DNA from: CALRBF01 sp964646465
GTDB taxonomy: Bacteria > Patescibacteriota > Minisyncoccia > SW-4-49-11
Direction of reading: 5' to 3'
NCBI GenBank assembly: GCA_964646465.1
Contig: CAZYEN010000022.1
Location: 1-28,673, forward strand
Length of the DNA: 28,673 bases
Under the pieces are notes generated by a model, which saw only the letters and a list, made by a program, of their open reading frames with translations, was not told the DNA's origin and did not search any database. Below are positions 16,338 to 23,522 of this stretch, piece by piece (the first letter of the stretch is position 1; each line of letters opens with the position of its first letter). The translations under genes were made by a program, and so were the position numbers.

Positions 16338-16366
16338 TTGCCAAATTATTATATTTATGCTATGGT
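16338..16366 (+). promoter_or_regulatory. Promoter 1 of the exported-protein island
   Basis: TTGCCA (16338-16343), a 17-base spacer ending TGC, then TATGGT (16361-16366). It matches promoter 3 at about 21 of 29 positions. It begins within 6 bases of the upstream glycosyltransferase stop. The predicted leader is about 23 bases. Confidence 0.65.
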
Positions 16367-16395
16367 AAAAGTGTCCTCTAGGGAAATTAACCCTC

Positions 16396-16874
16396 ATGAA
16401 ACTTTCTTTTTTGAACCCCCTTTTTCTCGCAGTTTCATTTTTGATTATTCCATCAGCTCCAGTTCTTGCTGATGGTTATTGGCAACAAGGAAAGTTTTGT
16501 AGTCAAGAAAATAACTATTGTGGAGAAATTTGGGGGAGCGGTCATAATTATAGTCCAAATGACTATTATTACCAACCCATGCTGGATAGCATTGAGTACA
16601 ATGGTAGTATAATAAGAACTGGGATTAGACCAAATACTGATATTTGTAGCTTAGTTAAGCATATTTTAAATCAAAAGATTGTGATGGATTTATAAGATTT
16701 GATAAAAACACCAGAATACATATATTCCGTAATTACTCCCAGCAACAGTATTATCAAAATAATCAATGGGGGAATAGACAACAGTATAGGGATTGGAGGA
16801 ACCCAACACCTAATTGGAATAGAGGAGGGGGGTGTGTATATCAGGATAAGAACATAAGAGTGTTGTGTGATTAG
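16396..16874 (+). CDS. Secreted six-cysteine protein split by a -1 frame change
   Basis: The first frame (16396-16695) encodes 99 aa with a signal peptide (hydrophobic core, SAPVLA cleavage near residue 25). A second open frame continues in the -1 register to a TAG at 16872-16874. Joined at the TTTAAAT heptamer (16665-16671) the product is 159 aa: 92 residues from the first frame, then 67 starting SKDCDGFIRF and ending NIRVLCD. The join unites three cysteines from each part, giving an even six, and the second part has the same Tyr/Asn/Gln/Trp-rich secreted style (YYQNNQWGN, NPTPNWNRGGG), so both belong to one protein. I recognise no family. It may be a programmed frameshift, a recent pseudogene or a sequencing error. 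It has its own promoter and terminator; G+C is host-like. Confidence 0.6.
16665..16671 (+). other. Candidate -1 ribosomal slippery heptamer T_TTA_AAT
   Basis: The heptamer has the X_XXY_YYZ form exactly in the zero frame (codons 91-92 of the 16396 gene). It lies inside the only stretch where both frames are open. Slipping one base back continues at TCA AAA GAT TGT. No stable stimulatory stem-loop is evident just downstream. Confidence 0.45.
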
Positions 16875-16894
16875 TTCTAAACGATACTCTCAAT

Positions 16895-16923
16895 CCGGTA
16901 GCAATAGCTGCCGGTATTTTTTT
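16895..16923 (+). terminator. Rho-independent terminator after the six-cysteine gene
   Basis: Stem CCGGTAGC/GCTGCCGG (8 pairs, one G-T) with loop AATA, followed by TA and seven T. It is the best terminator in the window and closes the first unit 20 bases after its stop. Confidence 0.92.
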
Positions 16924-16934
16924 GCTCTTTACTC

Positions 16935-16963
16935 TTGACAAAAGAAAGAAAATATGTTATATT
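16935..16963 (+). promoter_or_regulatory. Promoter 2 of the exported-protein island
   Basis: Consensus TTGACA (16935-16940), a 17-base spacer ending TGT, then TATATT (16958-16963). It starts only 12 bases after the previous terminator's T run. The predicted leader is about 38 bases. Confidence 0.8.
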
Positions 16964-17007
16964 ATTTTCGCAACATTATGAGGCTTCTCTAAGAGGTCTC
17001 TACTCCT

Positions 17008-17376
17008 ATGCAAAAAAAGTTCATTCCCGAAGTCATCCTTCTCGCAATCGTCTCTCTCGGCACCATTGCGGTGGTTCCCGCCGCAATGGCACATTCCCCT
17101 CGAGGTATCTGCCAGCTGGCAGAGGATACGGCCTCCAATCAGCGCGTCGGGTTTTATCCCAACTGGCCTCAAGCAGGGAGTAAATGGGTAAGCCTGCGCT
17201 CCGCTCTCGCAGCAATTCGTGCAGGGTGTGGAGGCGTGTTTTCACACGGTTTCCACAATCTTCAGACGGGTTTGTGGACGCCCATAGCCAAAGTTACTAC
17301 CCTTCCCCCGGGGACAACTAACCTTTGGGTTGGGTCAGATCACCTGATCATGGTCCCGGAATCCGGACGTCGCTGA
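17008..17376 (+). CDS. G+C-rich small secreted protein, unknown family
   Basis: A 122-aa preprotein. A signal peptide at 1-28 (MQKK start, hydrophobic core, cleavage after VPAAMA) leaves a mature chain of about 94 aa with two cysteines (35, 74), which could form one disulfide, and many Gly, Trp and Pro residues (GFYPNWPQAGSKW, GCGGVFSHGFHN, TTNLWVGSDH). I recognise no domain. By hand count bases 17041-17160 are 60% G+C against 28% in a neighbouring polysaccharide gene line (15541-15600), a sharp sign of foreign origin. The ATG was chosen because the signal peptide starts there and the promoter lies 45 bases upstream. Leader bases AAGAGG 11 bases before the ATG may act as a weak RBS. A strong terminator follows. 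Confidence 0.7.
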   Translation: MQKKFIPEVILLAIVSLGTIAVVPAAMAHSPRGICQLAEDTASNQRVGFYPNWPQAGSKWVSLRSALAAIRAGCGGVFSHGFHNLQTGLWTPIAKVTTLPPGTTNLWVGSDHLIMVPESGRR

Positions 17377-17400
17377 ACCCTCCCAATCCTACCTTCTCCT

Positions 17401-17430
17401 AGCCCCCGGCTGCTTTGCTGGGGGCTTTTC
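17401..17430 (+). terminator. Rho-independent terminator after the G+C-rich secreted gene
   Basis: Stem AGCCCCCGGC/GCTGGGGGCT (10 pairs, one G-T) with loop TGCTTT, followed by TTTTC. Very stable, and G+C-rich like the gene it ends. Confidence 0.9.
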
Positions 17431-17469
17431 ATTTACTTATAAATATATAACTACAGATGTTGTTACAAC

Positions 17470-17498
17470 TTGACAAAATATATATTTTATGCTAGGTT
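17470..17498 (+). promoter_or_regulatory. Promoter 3 of the exported-protein island
   Basis: Consensus TTGACA (17470-17475), a 17-base A/T spacer ending TGC, then TAGGTT (17493-17498). The poor -10 is offset by the TG extension and the perfect -35. Predicted start is near 17505. Confidence 0.65.
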
Positions 17499-17522
17499 TT
17501 ATTAGTTATTGTTCATTCTAAA

Positions 17523-17528
17523 AAGGAG
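17523..17528 (+). promoter_or_regulatory. Shine-Dalgarno of the beta-barrel-like gene
   Basis: AAGGAG lies 10 bases before the ATG at 17539 and decides that start over a TTG at 17509. The following AGAG (17527-17530) can pair with CTCT (17535-17538) right before the ATG, so a small hairpin could mask it. Confidence 0.7.
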
Positions 17529-17538
17529 AGTAATCTCT

Positions 17539-18615
17539 ATGAGAAAACTCATTCCTTTAGTAGCATCATTGCTACTAGGAGGTGGGGTATTCACAGCTTC
17601 AGCTGAAGCACAATCAGTCTCCCTAATGGAGCAACTGACTCAGCTTAACTCTATGCGACAAGCTGCAGAGGCCAGAAACAGGAAGTATCAAGAACTTACC
17701 CTAGTTCCCGATCCGCCACAACCTGCTCCAGCTACAGCATCAACTTCAAATCTGGGTGGTAATTCCACTCTAGCTAATTTTCAGCAGCCCTCAGTGACTC
17801 AGTTCCAGCCGAACGACTCCCTGTTTGGTGGAAATGGAACCAATGTACGCCTTGAGGGAGACTATCAGGGAGTTCCTGGTCAATCGCACTCTCGAGTTAA
17901 TGTAACTCTGTCTCCCCAGGAAAAACCCTTCCTCGTCCAATTGATGGGTGAGCAAACCACTGGGGACTGTTCGGCTAATCCAGGTGGCTCCTGCGAGTAT
18001 GACTCCCGGAAGCTGGATGTCTACGGAGCTTATCGCTTCTGGACAAACACCACGGAGGGCAATATTGGTCCCTTTGTCCGATTTCAGGACAATAATGCCA
18101 ACGGGACTTGGAGGTCTCTCGATGGCCTGTATTCTGGGAAATGGCAATCGGATAAGACTCAGACCGACATCGGTCTGCGGTTCAGACTCAGGCACCGTCT
18201 CTCTCCTGAATCTTCTGCCAATCCTTGGGTCGGAGTAGGAGGAGAGTACGATTTCGCCAATGGAGGCTATGATGCCTTCGGCGAATTCGGGGTTCTTCCT
18301 GGCAACCCCAAGAACCCTTGGAATATTTATGTCCAGGGTGGTGTGAACAGTGACGGGGGGTATACTTACCCAGAAGTCACTACCCCTAATCTGATTGGGG
18401 GTAGTAATGCTAAGCTACAAGTTCAGCTTCAGGCCAAGGGGGGTCTTTATGGCATGAGCCGTGAGAATTCCAGCAGTAGATTGGAGATTGGGGCTCCCAT
18501 TACTCTGAAGTTGAGTAAGAATACGGCTATTCAAGTTGTCCCAGCCTATGTGATTGGGTTAGATAATACCCAATCAGGTTTTGGAGGCAGTATTAAACTA
18601 AAAATTGCTTTTTGA
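17539..18615 (+). CDS. Exported beta-barrel-like protein ending in Phe
   Basis: A 358-aa preprotein. A signal peptide ends near residue 24 (TASAEA). A short helical, Gln/Arg-rich segment (25-55) and a Pro/Thr/Gln-rich linker (56-100) follow. Residues 101-358 then form about 12-13 amphipathic beta strands split by Gly/Asn turns, for example VRLEGDYQG, KLDVYGAYRFW, IGLRFRLRHRL, WVGVGGEYDF, WNIYVQGGVN, KLQVQLQAKGG, RLEIGAPITLKL and the last strand SIKLKIAF. The C-terminal Phe with alternating hydrophobic residues resembles the BAM-recognised end of outer-membrane proteins. Two cysteines (144, 152) sit in one loop. Bases 18001-18060 are about 58% G+C. I recognise no specific family. The fold is inferred from strand pattern only; an extracellular beta-rich adhesin is the main alternative. 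Confidence 0.65.
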   Translation: MRKLIPLVASLLLGGGVFTASAEAQSVSLMEQLTQLNSMRQAAEARNRKYQELTLVPDPPQPAPATASTSNLGGNSTLANFQQPSVTQFQPNDSLFGGNGTNVRLEGDYQGVPGQSHSRVNVTLSPQEKPFLVQLMGEQTTGDCSANPGGSCEYDSRKLDVYGAYRFWTNTTEGNIGPFVRFQDNNANGTWRSLDGLYSGKWQSDKTQTDIGLRFRLRHRLSPESSANPWVGVGGEYDFANGGYDAFGEFGVLPGNPKNPWNIYVQGGVNSDGGYTYPEVTTPNLIGGSNAKLQVQLQAKGGLYGMSRENSSSRLEIGAPITLKLSKNTAIQVVPAYVIGLDNTQSGFGGSIKLKIAF

Positions 18616-18696
18616 AAACCTCTCAATTCAATATAAAAACTTACCCTTGGAGGACAGTAGTTTATCCATTACAATTTGATCCAAATGTCCTTTCAA

Positions 18697-18731
18697 CCCC
18701 CTTACGCTAAGTCGTCAGGGGGAGTCGTTTT
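18697..18731 (+). terminator. Probable terminator after the beta-barrel-like gene
   Basis: CCCCCT/AGGGGG plus ACG/CGT around a one-base mismatch, with loop CTAAGT (18697-18722). Five bases then separate the stem from TTTT (18728-18731). The stem is strong and the T run weak and displaced. It lies 80 bases after the stop; nothing else is seen in 18616-18696. Confidence 0.55.
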
Positions 18732-18756
18732 ATTGAATTTTGAATGCTACATTTCT

Positions 18757-18785
18757 TTGACAAAAATAGGTTTTTATGACATAAT
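18757..18785 (+). promoter_or_regulatory. Promoter of the GT4-DUF4012 operon
   Basis: Consensus TTGACA (18757-18762), a 17-base spacer ending TGA, then CATAAT (18780-18785). Predicted start near 18792 gives a leader of about 37 bases. It restarts transcription of the polysaccharide locus after the island. Confidence 0.75.
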
Positions 18786-18828
18786 TTAATATGACTGTTT
18801 ATGACTATAGTTAAAATTTTTGTAAGTC

Positions 18829-20010
18829 ATGAAAATTGCTTTTGTTGGTCAAAAAGGTATTCCTGCCACTTCTGGAGGTGGGGTTGAGAACTATGTTGAG
18901 CATCTAGCGGTTAGATTAGCCCGTAAAGGTAATCAGGTTTTAGCCTATACACGTACTAAATATGCTCCGCCTGGTGATTATAAGGGAGTTGAGGTTATTG
19001 CTACGAATTCTATTCCAACGAAGATCTTAGATGCTGGTACACATACACTTCTTTCTATTTGGCATAGCTTTTTTATCCCTGATTTGGATATTTTACATAT
19101 TAATTCGGTTGGGCCAGCCTTTTTTACTCTTTTTGCTAAAATTGGTTTTGGTTTGAAGTATTTAGTATCTGGACATTATACTAAAATAGTTTTTACTTTT
19201 CATAGTGCTGATTGGTATCATGGGAAGTGGAATTTATTTGCTAAAGCTATGCTTAAGTTAGGAGCCTGGATTGGTTGTAACTTTGCTGATGAGGTTATTA
19301 CAGTATCTAAAAGCCTTAGGTATTTTGTTAGTCATGAATTTGATGTTAAAACTACCTATATTCCCAATGGGACTGATTTTAATCACATTACTTCTGACTC
19401 AGAACTATCCAAATTTGGTCTTAAAAAAAGAGGCTATATTGTATTTATTGCTAGATTAGTAAAACATAAAAATGCTCATATTTTAATTCAAGCTTATAAA
19501 CAAATGGCTCGTAAACATGGTAAAAAATTAGTTATTGTAGGAGCTGGTTTTCATACAAATGAATATGAAAAATATTTGCATATTCTAGCAGATAATGATA
19601 AAAATATTATTTTCACAGGACATCAATCTGGTCGTACCTTGAAGCAATTATTTGCTAATGCATCTGTGTATGTATTACCATCAGCTTCTGAAGGTTTATC
19701 TATTTCTCTTCTTGAGGCTGGTAGTTATGGAGTACCTATTATTGTATCCGACATTAGAGAAAATATAGAAGTTGTTGGTGATTTAGCTCATATTGCCAAA
19801 GTTAATAGTACCAATTCCCTAAAGCATCAATTAGAAAATGTTTTGGGTGATTATAAGGGAGCCTTGGAGTTAGCAGATATGCTGCATAGTGAAATCAAAT
19901 ATCACTATAGTTGGAATAACATTGTTAAGGCTGTAGAAAATGTATATTATAGAGACTCTAATCAATATAGAGGCGCAGGGATACAGGTCACATCTGGTCT
20001 AAGATATTAG
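18829..20010 (+). CDS. GT4 glycosyltransferase, rhamnosyltransferase-like
   Basis: A 393-aa GT-B enzyme. The N-terminus KIAFVGQKGIPATSGGGVENYVEHLAVRL (shown here in outline; key parts GQKGIPA and GGGVENYVE) is the signature of bacterial GT4 enzymes that act on cell-wall or capsular glycans. HSADWYHGKW and ADEVITVSKS follow in the first domain, then YIPNGTDF starts the second, with VFIARLVKHKN, LVIVGAG and NIIFTGHQSG. The donor-binding EX7E motif is clear: SASEGLSISLLEAGSYGVPII, with the two glutamates seven residues apart. No TM segment is seen; it should work at the cytoplasmic face. It is followed after 3 bases by the DUF4012 gene. Sugar specificity cannot be stated. Confidence 0.88.
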   Translation: MKIAFVGQKGIPATSGGGVENYVEHLAVRLARKGNQVLAYTRTKYAPPGDYKGVEVIATNSIPTKILDAGTHTLLSIWHSFFIPDLDILHINSVGPAFFTLFAKIGFGLKYLVSGHYTKIVFTFHSADWYHGKWNLFAKAMLKLGAWIGCNFADEVITVSKSLRYFVSHEFDVKTTYIPNGTDFNHITSDSELSKFGLKKRGYIVFIARLVKHKNAHILIQAYKQMARKHGKKLVIVGAGFHTNEYEKYLHILADNDKNIIFTGHQSGRTLKQLFANASVYVLPSASEGLSISLLEAGSYGVPIIVSDIRENIEVVGDLAHIAKVNSTNSLKHQLENVLGDYKGALELADMLHSEIKYHYSWNNIVKAVENVYYRDSNQYRGAGIQVTSGLRY

Positions 20011-20013
20011 TTT

Positions 20014-21297
20014 ATGAAAAAAATAATTAGTATTTTTATCAAGATACTAAGAATATTATTAGCTTTTATCATACCCATATTAATAATATTAGCTATTTTT
20101 ATTTGGCTTAATTATAGAAAAGAATTATCTTTATCTATGTCTGTTCGAAATAAAGGAGAGGTTAATTACTTGGTTATATTTCAAAATACCCTGGAATTAA
20201 GACCAACAGGTGGATTTATTGGTAATTTTGCTGAAGTCACCTTAAAAAATGGTAGTGTTAAAAATTATACTATTTATAACACTAATGTCTTTGACTATGG
20301 AAAACCTGGAATAGATGCTCCAGAACCTTATAAAAATATGTTGGGGATTCAAACTATGCAATTAAGAGACTCTAATTGGTCACCTAATTTTCCTACTACG
20401 GCTCAACAAATTATAGATATTTATAAATTAGAAGGGGGGACAAAAAATATTGATGGGGTTATTGCTATCAATGCTTCAGTTTTACCAGAAATACTTAAAC
20501 TTATCGGTCCAATCTCCATCAATTCTATTGATAATGAATTAACATCAGAAAATGTATTACTAGAAGTACAGTATGAATTAAATTTCGGTTTTTTGGATAA
20601 AGGTATTAGTCGTGATTCTAGAAAAGAGCCAATTAAAGATTTAGCTTTTGAGATAGATAATAGAATTAATAAGGCATCTATCTATAAGTTATATAGATTA
20701 GCTAATATGTTTTTAGATCAAGCTCATCAAAAGCAAATTTTATTCTGGAGTAAGGATAATGATATTCAATCTAAAATTGTGAAATTGAACTGGGATGGAG
20801 CAGTTAATTTAGATACTTCTGAAATTGATTATTTTATGTTAGTAGATGCTAACTTGGGAGCTCTAAAAACTGATTATTATATGAAAAGATCTGTGAAAAA
20901 AGATATAAAAGAATGTGGTGATAAGATTTGCTCTAAGATTACAATTACTTATAATAATACTGCTACTAATGCCTCTCCTTTGAATACTGACTATAAATCT
21001 TATACAAGAGTATTGTTACCACAAGATGCTTTTGTAAATAAAGTTACTGGAGCAGAGAATAGACCAACTGAAGTTGATTACAGTATCGCTTATAATAAAA
21101 AAATAGCTGGATTTGAAATTAATATACCCGTTAATAGCTCTAAGGATATTATAATTGAATATAATATGCCGCAATTAGATAAGTATGGTTTAGATATTCA
21201 AAAACAATCTGGGATAGTAGGATTTGACTTTATATTAGATGATCAGATTAATAATAACAGGGTAAATGAATTTATTCAATTTGATAAGATATTTTGA
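20014..21297 (+). CDS. DUF4012 membrane-anchored protein
   Basis: A 427-aa protein with a basic start and one N-terminal TM helix (about 6-31), the rest being extracellular. The DUF4012 hallmark is YLVIFQNTLELRPTGGFIGN, followed by the family's LRDSNWSPNFP and GGTKNIDGVIAINASVLPEILKLIGPI. These resemble the arrangement of LytR-CpsA-Psr glycan-transferring proteins, to which DUF4012 has been likened, so attachment of a polysaccharide to the wall is a reasonable but unproven role. The C-terminal half is beta-rich (EINIPVNSSKDIIIEYN). It is co-transcribed with the GT4 gene. Its TGA stop is 9 bases from the end of the convergent recG, with no terminator visible between. Confidence 0.85.
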   Translation: MKKIISIFIKILRILLAFIIPILIILAIFIWLNYRKELSLSMSVRNKGEVNYLVIFQNTLELRPTGGFIGNFAEVTLKNGSVKNYTIYNTNVFDYGKPGIDAPEPYKNMLGIQTMQLRDSNWSPNFPTTAQQIIDIYKLEGGTKNIDGVIAINASVLPEILKLIGPISINSIDNELTSENVLLEVQYELNFGFLDKGISRDSRKEPIKDLAFEIDNRINKASIYKLYRLANMFLDQAHQKQILFWSKDNDIQSKIVKLNWDGAVNLDTSEIDYFMLVDANLGALKTDYYMKRSVKKDIKECGDKICSKITITYNNTATNASPLNTDYKSYTRVLLPQDAFVNKVTGAENRPTEVDYSIAYNKKIAGFEINIPVNSSKDIIIEYNMPQLDKYGLDIQKQSGIVGFDFILDDQINNNRVNEFIQFDKIF

Positions 21298-21306
21298 GAT
21301 TAAAGT

Positions 21307-23433
21307 TTACTCAAAATGAACATTTTCCTCAAAATGAGATAGTCGTATCTTTAATTCAGGATAGCTATTAAGGGTAATATCTTGCTTTAATACCTGATTA
21401 GCTATATTTTTAGTTTGTAATATAATTTCTTTGTTTAGCAAAGCTTCCATACTAATATCTGAAAGTCCAGATTGATTGGAACCTATAAATTGACCTGGAC
21501 CTCTGATTGCTAAGTCCTGCTCGGCTAATTCAAATCCATTACTAGCTTTTTCTATAACTTTTAGTCTTTGATTCATTGATATTTCATTTTCTCCTGTCTC
21601 AAAAAGAAAACAAAAAGATTGATATTCTCCCCTTCCTACGCGGCCTCTAAATTGATGTAGTTGAGCCAAGCCAAATCTTTCAGCTCCCTCAATTACCATA
21701 ATACTAGCATTAGGTATATCTATGCCAACTTCTATTACTGAAGTTGCCACTAACAGATCAAACTCTTTTTGCTTAAAGGCTTGAATAATACTATCTTTTT
21801 CTGTAGTTTTCATCTTCCCATGCATCATTTTTACTTTTAGCTCTGGGAATATATTTTGTGATAAATCTATAAAAGTCTCTTCTACAGATTTGATATCAGA
21901 TTTTTCATCAGCTTCAATTTTCGGACATACTACAAAGGCCTGTCTACCTGATTGAATATGTTGTTTAATAAAATTATAGGCATCTACTCTTTTAGATGGA
22001 GGTACTAATTTTGTTTTTATAGCTTTTCTATTAGCTGGATATTCATTCAGTAATGATACATCTAAGTCTCCATATATACTAAGAGCTAAGGTTCTAGGGA
22101 TAGGTGTAGCCGTCATACTCAACAGATGTGAGATACTATCAGGACTTTTATCATCTGTTTTACTAATCATGGTTTGTAATTCCGCTCTTTGCTTTACCCC
22201 AAATCTATGCTGTTCATCGACAATCGCTAAAGCTAAATTATTGTATTTCAATTGCTCTTTAATAACACTATGAGTTCCTATAATTATATTTATATGTCCT
22301 CTTTCAATTTTTTTAAGTAAATCTTTTTTGGGGATAGTTGTCCAAGAGTCTAAATTTTTATCAGTTGAGATTCTGGACTCTTTGGATGTTATAAGAGCTA
22401 TTATTGGGGCATTATTCAAATTTTCAGTTAATTTAGTAATGCCTTCAAAATGTTGAGTGGCTAAAATTTCCGTAGGGGCCATTAAAACAGACTGATAATT
22501 ATTATAGTAAGTGTTCAGCATAGCAATAGTTGCTACTATTGTTTTTCCAGTACCTACATCTCCTTCTAACAATCTATTCATAGGGTTTGGTTTGCTAATA
22601 TCTTCTAGTATTTCTTTTATAGATTTTTTTTGAGCATTTGTTAAATCAAACTTTAGAGTATTTACAAATTCTTGAATATAATTCGTCTGAATTATATTAG
22701 CAGGAGCATATTTGGATTGAAATACTAATTTTTGCTTAGCAATATATAATTGCATTATAAAAGCTTCTTCAAATACCAATCTAGCTTTAGCTTTTTTAAT
22801 CTGCTGAGTATTTTTAGGATAATGTAAATATTTAATAGTTGTATTAATATCTGGGATATTAGCTATATTAAGTATCCACTCTGGTAAAGTTTCTTGTATA
22901 GTAGGGAATTGTTTGATGGCAAGGTCAATTCTATAACGAATCATTTTGGAGCTAATTCCAGCTGTTTCAGGGTATATAGGTACTAATCTGTGAGAATGCA
23001 ATAAAATTTTATTAGGTAAAATTCTCTCAAAGCTAATATTGGTAAGGGGAGATTTAGGGCTATTTTTAATAATAGCAGATAAAGCATACTGAGAATTTAA
23101 TTGTAAAGACTCAAATAATAATTTTTGATTAAATAAAGTAAGAACAAATTGACCAGTATTATCTTGAATTGTAACTTCTCCTAATGTTAATCTTCTACCT
23201 CTCAGTCTTGTTTGTTTTTTATTAATTATAGTTACTTCCAGTACAATTGGAGTTCCAGAAGCTATGTTATATATTTGAGAAATAGTCTGAGAATGATTGT
23301 AGTTAATAAATTTTTTAGGTGGGTATAATAAAAGTTGTGATAAATTATATATTCCTAATTTATGTAAAGAGCTTATTAGTCTTGTATTTGGTTTGGGTTT
23401 TAGAGTTTCTATTGGGGTATAGAATATATTCAT
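21307..23433 (-). CDS. recG: ATP-dependent DNA helicase RecG
   Basis: RecG remodels stalled forks and Holliday junctions. The 708-aa protein has the N-terminal wedge/OB domain (about 50-150), then a superfamily 2 helicase: Walker A GDVGTGKT (291-298), MAPTEIL (motif Ia), DEQHRFG (406-412, DExH box), SMTATPIPRTL (motif III), and in the second domain VCPKIEADE, VATSVIEVGIDIPNA and the RecG-typical end QLHQFRGRVGRG, followed by the TRG-like region. Length is normal. The ATG lies 11 bases after the CCA end of tRNA-Arg, so the mRNA is probably released by tRNA 3' processing. No separate promoter is seen. Confidence 0.97.
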   Translation of the reverse strand: MNIFYTPIETLKPKPNTRLISSLHKLGIYNLSQLLLYPPKKFINYNHSQTISQIYNIASGTPIVLEVTIINKKQTRLRGRRLTLGEVTIQDNTGQFVLTLFNQKLLFESLQLNSQYALSAIIKNSPKSPLTNISFERILPNKILLHSHRLVPIYPETAGISSKMIRYRIDLAIKQFPTIQETLPEWILNIANIPDINTTIKYLHYPKNTQQIKKAKARLVFEEAFIMQLYIAKQKLVFQSKYAPANIIQTNYIQEFVNTLKFDLTNAQKKSIKEILEDISKPNPMNRLLEGDVGTGKTIVATIAMLNTYYNNYQSVLMAPTEILATQHFEGITKLTENLNNAPIIALITSKESRISTDKNLDSWTTIPKKDLLKKIERGHINIIIGTHSVIKEQLKYNNLALAIVDEQHRFGVKQRAELQTMISKTDDKSPDSISHLLSMTATPIPRTLALSIYGDLDVSLLNEYPANRKAIKTKLVPPSKRVDAYNFIKQHIQSGRQAFVVCPKIEADEKSDIKSVEETFIDLSQNIFPELKVKMMHGKMKTTEKDSIIQAFKQKEFDLLVATSVIEVGIDIPNASIMVIEGAERFGLAQLHQFRGRVGRGEYQSFCFLFETGENEISMNQRLKVIEKASNGFELAEQDLAIRGPGQFIGSNQSGLSDISMEALLNKEIILQTKNIANQVLKQDITLNSYPELKIRLSHFEENVHFE

Positions 23434-23444
23434 AATAACAATAT

Positions 23445-23521
23445 TGGTGTACCTAAGAGGGTTCGAACCTCTGACCTCAGGTTCCGCAAACCTGCGCTCT
23501 ATCCAACTGAGCTATAGGTAC
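23445..23521 (-). tRNA. tRNA-Arg (anticodon GCG)
   Basis: Minus-strand cloverleaf: acceptor GTACCTA/TAGGTAC, D stem GCTC/GAGC with A20 (an arginine identity base), anticodon stem CAGGT/ACCTG with loop TTGCGGA giving GCG, T stem AGAGG/CCTCT with loop TTCGAAC, discriminator A, and an encoded CCA (23447-23445). Nearly all bacteria use an ACG (inosine) anticodon for CGU/CGC/CGA; here G34 reads only CGU and CGC. G36-G37 fits the TrmD target. It begins one base after the upstream gene's stop. Confidence 0.96.
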
Positions 23522-23522
23522 T

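Noticed and set aside
16957..17245. Minus- and alternative plus-frame open frames over the G+C-rich secreted gene
   Set aside because: High G+C removes stop codons by chance; only the 17008 frame has a signal peptide, promoter and terminator in order.
17509..17538. TTG start ten codons before the beta-barrel-like gene
   Set aside because: AAGGAG and the signal peptide both point to the ATG at 17539, and the TTG lies only a few bases after the predicted transcription start.
17791..18238. Antisense and out-of-frame open frames inside the beta-barrel-like gene
   Set aside because: Long frames are expected in this G+C-richer DNA and they have no start signals or recognisable sequence.
21298..21306. 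Terminator between the convergent DUF4012 and recG genes
   Set aside because: Only nine bases separate the stops and no hairpin with a T run is present on either strand.
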